Counted from the first letter of the stretch, positions 46,866 to 58,899 are shown. The stretch is 64,000 nt of DNA from Peromyscus leucopus (GCF_004664715.2 NC_051063.1:113508829-113572828); one strand, 5' to 3'. The notes: generated by a model not told the origin, from the sequence alone. A program made the numbers and translations.

Positions 46866-48197
46866 AAGAAATAATTCTTTTTTTTTTATTTTACAATACT
46901 ATTCAGTTCTACATAATAGCCACAGATTCCCTTGTTCTCTCCCTTCCTGCCCCCTCCCCTTCCCCCCAGCCAACCCCCCATTCCCACCTCCTCCAGATCA
47001 AGGTCTCCCCTGAGGACTAGGATCTACCTGATAGACTCAGTCCAGGCAGGTCCAGTCCCTTCCTCCCAGATTGAGCCAAGTGACCCTGCATAAGTCCCAG
47101 GTTTCAAGCAGCTAACTCATGCAATGAGCCCAGGACCTGGTATCACTGCCTAGATGCCTCTCAAACAGATCAAGCCAATCCACTGTCTCACCTATTCAGA
47201 GGGCCTGATCCAGTTGGGGGCCCCTCAGCTTTTGGTTCATAGTTCATGTGTTTCCATTCATTTGGTTATTTGTCCCTGTGTTTTATCCAACCTTGGTTTC
47301 AACAATTCTCGCTCATATAAACCCTCCTCTTTCTCACTAATTAGACTCCCAGCGCTCCACCAGGGGCCTAGCCGTGGATGTCTGCATCCAGATTCCTCAG
47401 TCCTTGGATGGGGTTTATGGCACCACTATTAGGGTGTTTGGCCATCCCATCACCAGAGTAGGTCAGTCCCAGCTGTCTCTCGACCATTGCCAGCAGTCTT
47501 TTGTGGGGTATCTTTGTGGATTTCTGTGGGCCTCTTTAGCTCTTTGTTTCTTCCTTTTCTCATGTGGTCTTCATTTACCATGGTCTCCTGTTCTTTGTTC
47601 TCCCTCTCTTTTCTTGATCCAGCTAGGATCTCCTGCTCTCTTTCCCTCGACCCTTGCCCTTCATTGCTCCCACTCATGTCCAGGCTGTTCATGTAGATCT
47701 CATCCATTTCTCCGTGTCTTTCTTGGGGTCCCGTTTTCCAGGTAGCCTCACTGGTGATGTGAGTAGCAGTCCAGTCATCCTTGTTCCACATCTAGCATCC
47801 TCCTATGAGTGAGTACATACCATATTTTCCTTTCTGAGTCTGGGTTACCTCACTCAGGATGATTTTTTCTAGATCCATCCATTTGCCTGCAAACCTCATG
47901 ATGTCATTGTTTTTCTCTGCTGAGTAGTATTCCATTGTGTATATGTGCCACAATTTATTTATCCATTCTTCAGTTGAAGGACATCTAGGTTGTTTCCAGG
48001 TTTTGGCTATTACAAACAATGCTGATATGAACATAGCTGAGCAAGTGCTCTTGTGGTATGATTGAGCATTTCTTGGGTATATTCCCAGGAGTGGTATAGC
48101 TGGATCTTGGGGGAGATGGATTCCCAATTTTCTAAGAAAGCGCCATATTGATTTCCAAAGTGGTTGTACAAGCTTGCACACCAAAGAGATAATTCTT
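46866..48197 (-). mobile_element. L1 insertion, type A: 3'UTR plus ORF2 3' end
   Basis: Target-site duplications 'aagaaataattctt' (46,866-46,879) and 'aagagataattctt' (48,184-48,197), one mismatch, bracket a 5'-truncated L1 of about 1.3 kb. From right to left: ORF2 tail (to 47,792), 3'UTR with a C-rich tract at 46,941-46,980, and T-rich tail. About 97% identical by eye to the 55,518 copy over their shared 510 bases. Confidence 0.95.
47792..48183 (-). pseudogene. L1 ORF2 C-terminal fragment (about 130 codons)
   Basis: The open frame ends at 47,792 with residues SLIGGC. It encodes the cysteine-poor C-terminal part of the L1 ORF2 protein: 'LVQPLWKSIWRFLRKLGI', 'LPQDPAIPLLGIYP', 'KTWKQPRCPSTEEWI', 'YTMEYYSAEKN', 'WMDLEKIILSEV'. 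These are hallmark segments of rodent L1 ORF2 downstream of the reverse transcriptase. The frame runs on to 48,241 into non-L1 flanking DNA. Endonuclease and reverse transcriptase domains are absent, so it is inactive. Confidence 0.95.
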
Positions 48198-48375
48198 AAA
48201 ATACCCAATATTCCGAATGTTCCTCCCACCCAACAACTCAAGTTATCTCTAACTCATGTCTGATATCATGGAAGTCAATGAAGCATGCTTCAGATATAAC
48301 CCTGGCCTCTAGAATGTGTTTCTAGATGGAAGGAATGGGAATGATAGACTATTCTAGAATCTTGAAAAGTTAGGA

Positions 48376-48576
48376 AAAAATCATTCAGCAAAATGAAGGC
48401 AGCCAAGCCTACAGAATATAGACCGTGGTACCATGCAAGTACAGACCAGGGAAGGGACCCTAGGAGAGGAAAAGGAAGTCTGAAGACAAAGGCACAAATA
48501 GCTAGTGAAAGTACTCTTCTAAGAACATTGTAAAACCCTCCATATCAAATAGGCACTTCTGTTATCGTCTGGTGCA
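48376..48576 (+). repeat. Inverted repeat, left arm (201 bp)
   Basis: Reverse-complement match to 49,639-49,841 at about 93%. It holds 'gccaagcctac', 'gtggtaccatgcaagtacagacc' and 'gaagacaaaggcacaaatagctagtgaaag'. Not a recognised repeat family. Confidence 0.95.
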
Positions 48577-48845
48577 TCTGGATAGTTAGGAACTTGGATT
48601 CTAGTGCCTGGGTTGAATACTTGGCCCGGCTACCCACCAACTGAATAACAGCAAGCACTCTATTCAACCTCTCTATGCTTCAGAGTTTTTTTTTTTTTTT
48701 TTTTTCTGGGCAATAGGGCCATAAAATGTTTACCTAGTATGTTGTGTGAAGACAAAATGAGTTAATGCACATCTTAAAAAATACATTTGTGAATCATGTA
48801 TATACTAGGCTCTCAGTAAGTCTTACTTATTGCTGTTATTAATAC
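48577..48845 (+). repeat. MIR SINE interrupted by a 20-T run
   Basis: 'gatagttaggaacttggattctagtgcctggg', 'ctctattcaacctctctatgcttcag', T20 at 48,686-48,705, 'gggcaatagggccataaaatg', 'gaagacaaaatgagttaatgcacat', 'ctaggctctcagtaag'. Starts exactly where the inverted-repeat arm ends. Confidence 0.8.
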
Positions 48846-49159
48846 TAAATATTTCATATTTTTATTCACAACTTACAGGACCTCTTAAAGGGAAAGTACT
48901 AATATGTTTCTAATCATGACACTACTGTCACTTGGGAGGAAAGTAATCAACATTAAAAATGGAAACTTTACAGTATCGTGGTGTCTCTGAACAGTGACAA
49001 AATAGAACACACCTCTTATGAGGAGAAAAACCCCAGTACTATGACACAGATGCAGACATGATACATAACTCCTATTCTTAGTCAAATACATTATAAATAC
49101 AAATAACGTTAGGAAATACTAATAGAGAAATTAAATTCATGCTATTTTCTTAAGCAACA
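48846..49159. other. No gene seen
   Basis: Nothing recognisable. Confidence 0.45.
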
Positions 49160-49171
49160 AAATATTTGAGA

Positions 49172-49387
49172 AGGCTTAGAGATGTAGCTCAGTGGTAGAG
49201 TACTTGCCTACTACATGTGAGGCCCTGGGCTCAGTTCTCAGAACCACAAACAGATGTCTCAACAAAAACAACAAAAAACCCAAAGAATAAAGAAATAAAA
49301 GTATACAAATATAAAAAATATAAATAGAAGAGGGGTTTAATAAGAAAATCAGAATTCTGCCTTTTCGAACACACAGACAAACAGACA

Positions 49388-49437
<50 letters not shown>

Positions 49438-49458
49438 CGCACTTCCTGGTGGGAAGTC
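49172..49458 (+). repeat. ID SINE with extra 3' segment and (CA)n
   Basis: ID body 49,173-49,246 with A box 'tagctcagtggta' and B-box region, then an A-rich tail, about 70 non-ID bases and (CA)n at 49,384-49,434. Identical 12-base flanks 'aaatatttgaga' (49,160-49,171 and 49,459-49,470) suggest the whole block was inserted at once. Confidence 0.8.
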
Positions 49459-49638
49459 AAATATTTGAGACATTATACTAGACTTATTATGTGGTTTTTG
49501 AGCAGCTTTTGACAATAAAAGTCTTCACCTTTCAGGAGGCAGAGTAGAAATAACAGGGATTCTGTGTAAAACAAATCACACAGGGGGACCAGTTTGGCCC
49601 CAGCCTACTGTCTGAGAGTAGACAGGCCATTGTTCTGA

Positions 49639-49841
49639 ATGCACCAGACGAAAACAGAAGTGACTATTTGATATGGAAGGTTTTACAATGTTCTTAGAAG
49701 AGTACTTTCACTAGCTATTTGTGCCTTTGTCTTCAGACTCCTTTTCCCTCTCCTAAGGTCCCTTCTCTGGTCTGTACTTGCATGGTACCACAGTCTAAAT
49801 TCAGTAGGCTTGGCTGCCTTCACTTTGCTGAATGGATTTTT
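49639..49841 (-). repeat. Inverted repeat, right arm (203 bp)
   Basis: Mirror partner of 48,376-48,576; arms are separated by about 1,060 bases containing a MIR and the ID insertion. Confidence 0.95.
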
Positions 49842-50995
49842 CTGGTTATTTCTATGAAACAGTGTGTTTACTAGCAGCTGAGACTTAAAGAAAGGTTTCA
49901 TCAAATGCTCTTTGAATGCCAAATGTATCCTTGAATAATCAAACAAAAAGAGATCAGCTTCCAGATATGATTCCTGTGGAGAGAATTACTGAGATCAAAA
50001 TGCCTCCTTCACTGAATGACCTTCCTGATAAGACAAAATTGAAATGGCACATAATGCATTATCCTTTACTTAGCTCCATACTTGATTCCTCCAAACTACA
50101 TCCATCGAGTGTTTGCATGATAGGAAGAAATACTGAAATATTTTCAAAACATCCCTTGGTAGTTTTCAATGTGACCTTTCATAATGATAGCATTCTGTCT
50201 GAGTCTGGGCATCAAATCATTTACTAAAAGTGATCATCATGTTTTCCCTCATTTCTACATGCAGTTGTCAGCTACCTCTGACAATTTATTTTGCATTTCA
50301 TTTTTAAATTAATGGAAGTAACTTTCTAGCCAGTAAGACATAAACACTGTGAAGAAACAAAAGATTGTCAATAATTTTGAAAGCCTTGAGCTTCTGCAAT
50401 GTGATGCTATAGGTCTAGAAACTAGTAGTAGAAAACTAACAAAGTAAGTGGAGAAGTACATAGTTCACCTTGTTTGATTAAGTGTGATGAAGAAAAATAG
50501 CACAAGGAGAAGAACAGGAAGTATAGGTCACGGGAGAAAGATTTGGACAACCTGACAATAGAGCCAAACAAGGCAAACAGTAAGTACCTATCAGTCACAG
50601 GTGGGTTGGAGGATATTCAAATGAGGGAAACAATTCTTCAGGCCTTAAGGTGGGAGTTTGAGCTGTGCATTGTTTTTGAAATGGCAAGGAGGGTGAAACA
50701 AAGAGGATAACTGGGAGAGGTTGTTGGTTCCTGTAGCCTGAGAAACACATTCACCAGGCATGAAGAGAATGGATGACAAGGCAAGAAAATGCCACACAGT
50801 GATTGTACTCTGCAACTCTTGATATACCTAGACTACATTGTCATTCATTCATTTCTAAGACTCACTGCTATCACTAATGATAGTCTACTGTCATAGTTTT
50901 ATTGTCTAATTCATTTTGCTATTTTTCACTTTTTCTAACCAAGCATGAGCATCTACAGTGTAAGGTGGCACACATTCACCAATCCTTTGCTTCCT
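49842..50995. other. No gene recognised
   Basis: A 103-codon frame at 49,916-50,227 (plus) has no domain; parts near 50,020 faintly resemble L2. Otherwise nothing. Confidence 0.4.
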
Positions 50996-51350
50996 TTGAT
51001 GAACACACAGCTTCACCTCATTTTCTAGCATCCCTTGTAGTCAGTCAAGTAAGGCCACGTAAGAAGGTTGTGAAGCAATCGGTTTTAATGTCTGGTTGTT
51101 TAAATACCTCCATAGAGGCCCTTTGTGATCTCTTTCCACATTTGCTAGCTGTAGACAAACAACATAGCACTCTGACATGCTGGGATAGCTAGAATTTATT
51201 AGGAGAAAGGACCTAAAGCCTTGAGTATCTAAATGGGATCCAACTGACCCTTCTTCAACTTCTTCTGCAACCACAGAGTCATGGACTATGAAGAAACAGG
51301 GAAACAAATGTGTCTGTATTAAGCCATTTAGATTGTTCTAACAGTTGCCC
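50996..51350 (+). repeat. Possible ancient interspersed repeat
   Basis: 'tagcatcccttgtagtcagtcaagtaaggccacgt' to 'gtattaagccatttagattgt' resembles an old mammalian repeat whose end reads 'gtgttaagccactgagattt'. Weak. Confidence 0.35.
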
Positions 51351-52230
51351 TGCACCTATAATTACTAGCATCTCATCTGCAGAGGGGAAAAAGAGAAACA
51401 TTTACAATGTGGGTAAAAAGTGTCTCAACAAGATCTGTACCTTGAGAACAGAATGAGATTGTTTAATACTCATACTGATAAGGTTTCCAAACGAAGATAA
51501 AGCCTGCATCAGGATTTAAAGAATCAAATTGAGCTAACCATCAAAGTATCCTCATAGAAAAAGCATCGTACAGGGCACACAGTCTCAACAAGACAGTGCT
51601 CATGGTCACAACTGCAAGGTTTTGTTTGTTTGCTTGTTTGTTTGTTTGTTTTGGGTTTTTTCTATAGTAGATAGCATGTGAGGGTAAGATGGGTAGGTAA
51701 GAATCAGACCTTGGAGACCTTGAACACCATTTAAAAGGAATTAAGACTTCACCTTGAGCGGGTTGTAAAATGAAGTAAGATGGCCACTGCTCATCTCAAT
51801 CTTGTTCCTGATTTATACCACAGGTCCTTGGGCTCCTTCTCTGCCCACCCTCTCTCATTAACAGGGTATGCATATTATCAGTTCAGTTCCTGAGTGATTG
51901 GAACAGGTCCTTTCTTCCATGTTGGGGTTTAGTCATGCAAAGTACTTTTCACATTTCATTGAGGAAGTCACTCTGGGAACACATGGTTTTGGTGTCTAAG
52001 CAAATTATGAGGAAAAGAAGTTATTTAGGGGATGAACTATGCATGTGGCCTCTTCCAGGACATAAAGACATCAAAGAGCAGGTTCTCATAATTGGTTGTT
52101 AATGTTCTTACTAGAAGGAACAGAATCCCGGGGTTGTAGGTATATCCCAAAAGGCTCATATACAATTTCTAACTCTGGGTCCATTGCTTCTGGTAACATA
52201 ATAATTCTAAGAACATTAAGAACCTCTATT
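51351..52230. other. No gene seen; (TTTG)n at 51,621-51,651
   Basis: Only the short TTTG repeat is recognisable. Confidence 0.45.
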
Positions 52231-52234
52231 GACC

Positions 52235-52400
52235 AAAAATAATGCTGTACACTTTACAAATTCCGTCACTAACTGTAACATTAGCTATATGAACAGTGCT
52301 GTCTCCATTACAGACAAGGGAAAATCTTTCAAACATTTAACACCAACCACCCATGCACTGAATGGGTAGATCCCTAACCAAATATGGTTCTGCCTTTACA
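52235..52400 (-). repeat. MIR SINE
   Basis: 'gctgtacactttacaaattccgtcactaactgtaacattagc', 'gtctccattacagacaaggg' are reverse MIR. Confidence 0.6.
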
Positions 52401-53466
52401 AATTCGCATCACATATTGATATCTCTAACACCAAAGTGGTGTGGTCACTTGTTTCCAGCACATTTCCAGGATTTGTAGGCCAAAGTAACATTTCTGATAG
52501 TGTCAGTATTTTTTTTCTTTAAAGTATCTATGTGTATAACACCTTTCTTCATTTGTTTTAGTTGGTGCTAGGGAATACAGAACACAATATCCTTCGTAAT
52601 GGTAGAATTTTTTAAAACATTAATTCTTTAGTGTTTTGACTAATTCTTGCAGAGAAAAATTAGTGATTCACAACCTCTTCCCAGCAAGTCTTTAATAACA
52701 ATGACTTACCATAATTATCCTGGGCTTCCCCTTCCTGACATTTTCTCATGCATCCCCACAGTGCAAGCCTTGTAGGTTAAGAAGGTAAGCACTTCACCAG
52801 ATAGGCATCCAACTCCTTTCCTCCCAACTTCCCTTTTGACACTTTAGAGCTGTCCCTAGGACAGCACTGCTCTTGATCACGAAGCAAGAGTACTTCTGAA
52901 CACTGCAACTCTATGGAGGTTCTAGAGCTTGATGAACAAAATGATAGTCTTGGATAGAAGTTACAGAGCTTTCTGATCCAGGGATCCTGTTGTCATATGA
53001 CTACTACAGAAACAAAGGTGATATGCACAGAAATTCTGGAATTGCCTGAAATCTTTTTTCAGTAAGTTAGGCAAGTTTTAGTAATTTTAATGACTGATGT
53101 TGGCTTCTCCTCTCTCTTTTGGTTCAATATTGGCTTCTGAAATTAATCGCTGCCACTCTGAGAATAGACTAGAAAGAAATTTGCAAACTGTAAAAGGCAG
53201 ATGGCTCCACACCAATCTGTGAAGTGAGAGTGTTGGTCTCCCTATGCTTGCTCCAGAGTTGAGTCTGAATAGTGTTTCATGTCCAGACAAGTCTGTTAGC
53301 CATCTGCCTATCCTCCCACCCTCTGATCCTGGTAGCTGATTTAATTACGGACAATTTTATTGCAGACTAAGTTCTAAGTACTGATGATGGCATGGTAAAA
53401 ACAGATTCCAACTCATGGCAATATTCATAACATTTTGGAAAGTGCTTTGGTGGAACTAAATAGAGA
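52401..53466. other. No gene seen
   Basis: A faint ID/B4-like trace lies at about 52,765-52,830. Nothing else. Confidence 0.4.
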
Positions 53467-53826
53467 TTGTGATAGTTAGAAAGAAGATGGCCCCCATAGA
53501 CTCAGGAATTAGTACTACTAGGAGGTGTGACCTTGTTGGAGTAGGTATGGTTTGTTAGAGGAAGTGTGTCACTGGGGGTAGGCATTGAAGTTTCAGAAGC
53601 TCAAAGGCCTAGTGGCTCACTGTCTCTTCCTGTTGCCTCTGGATCCAGATGTTACTCTCAGGTACCTCTTCAGTACCATGTCTGCCTGCATGACACCATG
53701 CTTCCTGCCATGATGATAATGAACTAAATCTCTGAACTATCAGAGAGCCCCAATTAAATGCTTTCCTATATAAGAGTTGCCATGGTCATGGTGTCTCTTC
53801 ACAACAATAGAAACCCTAACTAAGAT
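53467..53826 (+). mobile_element. MaLR-type solo LTR
   Basis: 'atggcccccatagactcagg', 'aggaggtgtgaccttgttgg', 'gaagtgtgtcactggggg', 'ccatgatgataatgaactaaatctctgaac', 'ccaattaaatgctttcctatataagagttgccatggtcatggtgtctcttcacaacaatagaaaccctaactaaga'-order segments give a full rodent MaLR-like LTR. The tail matches the 41,938 copy. Confidence 0.75.
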
Positions 53827-55500
53827 GGAGATGACCTGTTAGCCCATGGGATCCTAAATGATTTCTGTCTTTCAGAAGAGCAGAGAAAATGGTGAGTCAA
53901 AAACTTAAAATACAACTCGTGAAATATATCTGTTTTGAGAAAGGAGAGTAAACAGAAATATGTACCAAGCAAAGGAAAGATCAAATGAAGAGAAAGAGAA
54001 AAATACAGGGCTTAGGAAAACCTGGTAAATAACTGAAAACTAAAAGGGAAATGAAAGGTAGAAAATCTGGGCTGTTTGGGGTAAGTCACCCCATTTGTTC
54101 CTTAAGCAGTGATTGGAGTTAGTATAACATTCCTTTATACTACTGATATCCACAGTATCTGTGTTAGGAGCTATCATAGTTGTTGGAATCAAAAACATGA
54201 ATTTTTCATGAAACATGTAAGTAGAAACTGATGCACAGGATTTCCAGAGACACAATCAGGACATATGCTGCAGAGTGATTAGAGAGATTGGAGATATTAT
54301 AAATATAAGTACCTTACATGTGTTAAGTGTTCAATAAAATTAAGGCATCATTATCTGAAAGTATGAAACATTAAATTCATAAGCAAGAAGTATCTGAAGT
54401 CCCAGATTCTAAAGAGTAATTCCACAAGAGTGGAATAGACAACTTTACAGGGAAAAGTCTAAGAAAGCTTGAATTGAGCATAGGGGAAAATAATAAATTA
54501 ACATTTCAAATTAAGTGTATTTCCTCCATAGATAAGACTTTTAAAGTACTTAAAAATACAATTCTGGTAGCACTTCATTACCATGAGTCATTCATTGCCT
54601 GCCAATCACTGCAAATCATGGTGTATTCTACTTATTTAACACATTTTGAACACCACAACAAGTGAACAACCACAAACATCCATGTTTGTCTATTCTCTTC
54701 TGAAAAAAGATGAGTAACAGCTTTCATTAACTTTGAGAGTTAACTAGGCTTGGACTGAGGCCCACACCCTGAATCATCAGTGCTGTTACCCAGTTTCTTG
54801 CTCATAGAGTAAGTAGCACAGCCTATGGGGTGTAGGGTAGTACTGTAAGAGACATGTTCTCTGTGGGCAGTTCTTAGGAAAATTGTCCTAGAAGTGAAAG
54901 TTGAGAGAGTTGTACACCATAGAGTCAATGGCATATAATAAGAAACTTGCCTCTAAATTGTTCCATCTTCCTGAATTATCCTCATGAGGACTGACCTGTT
55001 TGTGACAATAGTTCATTATGGTACTGCATTGTTACTAAAATATCTCTTGTATTCAAAGGGTCTAGAACTTTTTCTGGACCTTGCAACCAAGTAAATAATA
55101 CATATTGAAGCCACTTGAGACTTCAGACTTCTATCCTACTGTGTAATCAAGCTGTTTGTTTAGCCTGCCTTTAAGAGAACAATGTAACCTTGCTTGCCTT
55201 GAGTTTCCCATGTAACCAACTTTTACAATCAAATACATAGCTGTAATCTTAAGACATTTCTTTCACATGCGATGTTTTCTGTGCTATTCAATAAAAGACA
55301 GAAAAGGCTCTTTATTAGAGACACAGACACAGTGCCAGACAGATAAGACAACATTCAAGATGTTTAGGGATATGGATTCAGTCTCATTCAAGAGATATTC
55401 AGATTATAGAGAGACCAGAAACCATAAGCTACAGAGAGACAGAGGAAACAGGGAGAAGAGTAGAGAATTCAAATTTAGATTTGTTCTTGGTCATCCAACT
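53827..55500. other. No gene seen; possible LTR-like end near 55,130-55,330
   Basis: 'gtgctattcaataaaagac' (55,281) is a poly(A)-signal-like R-region pattern after a pyrimidine/purine-mixed upstream, but no LTR start was found. Confidence 0.35.
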
Positions 55501-56087
55501 CCAAGAGGGAATCTTGTTTTTTTTGTTGTTGTTTGTTTGTTTGTTTTGTTTTTTTATTTTATTTTACAATACTATTCAGTTCTACATAATAGCCACAGAT
55601 TCCCTTGTTCTCTCCCTTCCTGTCCCCCTCCCCTTCCCCCCAGCCCACCCTCCATTCCCACCTCCTCCAGATCAAGGTCTCCCCTGAGGACTGGGATCTA
55701 CCTGATAGACTCAGTCCAGGCAGGTCCAGTCCCCTCCTCCCAGATTGAACCAAGCGACCCTGCATAAGTCCCAGGTTTCAAACAGCTAACTCATGCAACG
55801 AGCCCAGGACCTGGTACCACTGCCTAGATGCCTCCCAAACAGATCAAGCCAATCCACTGCCTCACCTATTCAGAGGGCCTGATCCAGTTGGGGGCCCCTC
55901 AGCCTTTGGTTCATAGTTCATGTGTTTCCATTCATTTGGTTATTTGTCCCTGTGTTTTATCCAACCTTGGTTTCAACAATTCTCGCTCATATAAACCCTC
56001 CTCTTTCTCACTAATTAGACTCCCAGCGCTCCACCAGGGGCCTAGCTGTGGATGTCTGCATCCAGATTCCCCAAGAGGGAATCTTGT
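55501..56087 (-). mobile_element. Young truncated L1 3'UTR, type A, with 17-bp perfect target-site duplication
   Basis: 'ccaagagggaatcttgt' occurs at 55,501-55,517 and 56,071-56,087. The insert (55,518-56,070) begins with a T/G-patterned reverse tail and ends inside the 3'UTR, so it has no coding part. A 166-codon open frame at 55,267-55,767 runs from flanking DNA through the 3'UTR and is an artefact. Confidence 0.97.
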
Positions 56088-56201
56088 ATTCCTTTATTTA
56101 ATGTGATGCAAGGCTCATAATGGTAACTCTGAAATTGTCATTTAATGTACTTAGTTAGTCAGTGTACTGTTTTCAACAGCAGACTCAACTGGGAGATTAC
56201 A

Positions 56202-56263
56202 CATAATCCAAAATCACTTTCTAATAGATTATCATAATCCAAAATCACTTTCTAATAGATTAT
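56202..56263 (+). repeat. 31-bp perfect tandem duplication
   Basis: Units 56,202-56,232 and 56,233-56,263 are identical; the next 4 bases start a third copy. Confidence 0.98.
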
Positions 56264-58585
56264 CATACTTCCTAAAGTATTTTTTATTCAAAGACTCAAA
56301 TTAAGTAAATTGTTAAGACAAGACTCTGCTTCCACCCTACCCATCAGGATGCAACATAACTTGGATGTACATCAGTATTTACTGAGCTTTATTAAGTAAC
56401 AGTTACTGTGGTAGTTTTTTCTACCTTCTAAATCAGTGTCCTCTCTAAAGCAAGCTGGCTAGCTAAAGTAGCTACAACAACATGCTCTGGGTTCAATTGA
56501 GGGACCCTGCGACAGTGAATGAGGTGAACACAACTGAGAAGACACTCAACGTCAGCCTCAGGTGTCTAGAAGCACATACATGTGTACATATATGCCTGCA
56601 AGCAAGTATGCAGGCATAAGTACACCATGCAAAGTAACAAATATAATAATTATTTTCTATGCTGCTAACTTCCAACAAATAGGTTGCTTCAAATTTCTAT
56701 TCAAAATTCATCTCCTTATTAAACTATAGGATTATATATCATTAGACCATCATTTATACAGAACACATAGCATTTCAAGTATGATTGATCCTGTTGACCA
56801 CTGTGACCTCCTCTGTCACTTGGATGGGCCATGGGGCTTCATTAAGAAAAATAAATAAATCATTGAATTCTTTATCCATTGACTAGGATTGAAGTTACAT
56901 GAATATAATATGTAACAAAATGTCCATAAGTAAGTATACACAGCTTGTATATGTGTGCAAATGTATGTCTTTACTCTTCTAAAAAGGTTTTATTTGTATT
57001 CACTAAATTCAACTGTAGACTCTACCCAAAGAACTAGCTTCTGAATCAATCTTGAGTAAAGCTATTTATTTATTAATGGCTTCCCCTAAAAGCTAATTGA
57101 AATTAATTGCATTGTCTCCAACTTTATCTTGTGGGAGACTACTAATTAATGGAGTCTCTGTAAAAGGAAATTTTCTTTTAACCTCTACTGCATAAACCCA
57201 GTATGCAACATTTGGCAATCTCCCTCTTTATCCCCTCATATACAAAGGTACAACATCATGTCTGAAATAAACCTGCCAACTAGGAAGGAACTCCCTGATA
57301 TAGGAGGACCCTCCAGATCCTGCTGTCCAGGGTCTGGACTTGTCCATATTCTTGCTCTCAACAGATGAATGAATTAACAGAGTAACTGACTACTAGTATT
57401 AGTGACACTTAGAGTCCTTGGCTAACCACTGTCTCTCAGATTAAATCTTCATAAGCAATAATGTCAAATCAATTGTGCCTTTTTAGAGGATGCCAGTTGA
57501 AAAAGTAACCTTCTTCCTTTTTGGAATATTGTCAGCTTAGTCTCTGCTATTATTATCTCCTCTCTCCTCTTTGCTGTTTTGGAGGATAAGCTGTAACATG
57601 ACTGTTGACTGTATTTCCCTGAATGACAAAGATGAACACATACATGGTACTGTTTATATATATATAAAAACACATACATGAGGACATGTAAATGTGAATG
57701 TATATGTGTGTGTGTGTAATGAATATACATATATCCGTATATGCAAATGGACAGACCAGTACAGATCAACAAACTTCCAATAAATGGCAACTGCCTTAGG
57801 AAACATCACCTGGCTTTTATTTCTTCAATGAAACTTGTCATGAAAATTCACCTTTTTAGATAAAAAAAAATTCTAAAAAAAAAGACTTAGGGAAGAGAAA
57901 ATATAAGTGCAGCAGTACTTAAAAGAAGCAGTTTTGTTTCTTGGAGACTCTGGAAAAGTTCTCCTGGACAGATTCCAAGGATTTTAAGATGTCGTTAGCA
58001 TGTAAGACAGTGCCTAATATTCCATAAGCAGAATCCAGGATTAGATCCCCTATGATCCAGGGAACTTCAATTATCTGTTGTAGCCCCTGGGCTGTTTTCT
58101 TTGGTCCAATTAAAATATGAAATAAGAGAAAAAGAAGTTTAACTTCATCTCTTAATTCCCACCATACCAATTTTCTGGCACAGGTTCACTTTATTTATTG
58201 CTAGAAACTGCCTATACCCCAGATGAACTTCACCATATACCCTAGATAAAATTCAGCATGTAACTGTTATTAGAAGACATTATTTGCTCCTCTTTTTAAT
58301 CTGAGAGCCCCAGCGTGCTGTTCCATTGCTTACTCCTTGATACAGAAGAAGACTGGGTTATTGGGATCCAAGCCATTGACTAAGGCTTACCAATTTAGAG
58401 GAGTAAGATACTAAAGTGAATTTTGTCTCAAGGAATGCAGCCTTTTCCATGTCTCTTTCTCCATTTTGTCAGTGAACCTCTGGGTATGTTTGTCTGTTCT
58501 GAAGATGGGGATTTTCTTTTGAGTTGAGTTGTTTCACTGTTTAGGTAGAGTGGTAGGGTGATAGCAAGGCTGCTGAATATAACAT
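56264..58585. other. No gene recognised
   Basis: Short TA and TG tracts at 57,655-57,667 and 57,703-57,720. A minus frame at 57,919-58,170 (83 codons, open upstream to about 112) has no family match. Otherwise nothing. Confidence 0.4.
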
Positions 58586-58589
58586 AGAC

Positions 58590-58720
58590 CAACCACACTG
58601 TTAGCAGTACTAGGGGCAGTATGCTAGTTCTGCCTTCTGAAGGTCAGTTATCTCAATCTCAGAGAAGTAAGATTACAACCAAGAATGAAACTGAACAAAT
58701 AATTCAATAAGAACTTTACT
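58590..58720 (-). repeat. MIR SINE fragment
   Basis: 'aggtcagttatctcaatctcagagaagtaagattacaaccaagaatgaaac' fits reverse MIR poorly but in order. Confidence 0.4.
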
Positions 58721-58899
58721 AATGAGGAAAGCTTGGTGATTGGTTAGCTGTTTGCATCTAGAGATGAAAGGCCACCCTATATGTGGAAAATAACTCAGAA
58801 GAAAAGACTGGACCTAAAGAAAAAAAAATATGAACCTTGTAAGTAACCAGCTGTTTCTCTTTCCTCTTTAACTGACTTTAAATAAATTTGTGTTCACAT

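Noticed and set aside
47374..47791. Open frames of 123 (plus) and 113 (minus) codons
   Set aside because: Both lie in the L1 3'UTR downstream of the ORF2 stop; this 3'UTR is not coding.
49173..49246. tRNA-like A and B boxes
   Set aside because: They belong to an ID SINE, not a tRNA gene; no cloverleaf with intact acceptor stem.
55267..55767. Longest open frame in the window (166 codons, plus)
   Set aside because: It runs from unique flank across a target-site duplication into the antisense of an L1 3'UTR; the composition (poly-V/F, then P/S-rich) comes from the T-rich tail and C-rich tract.
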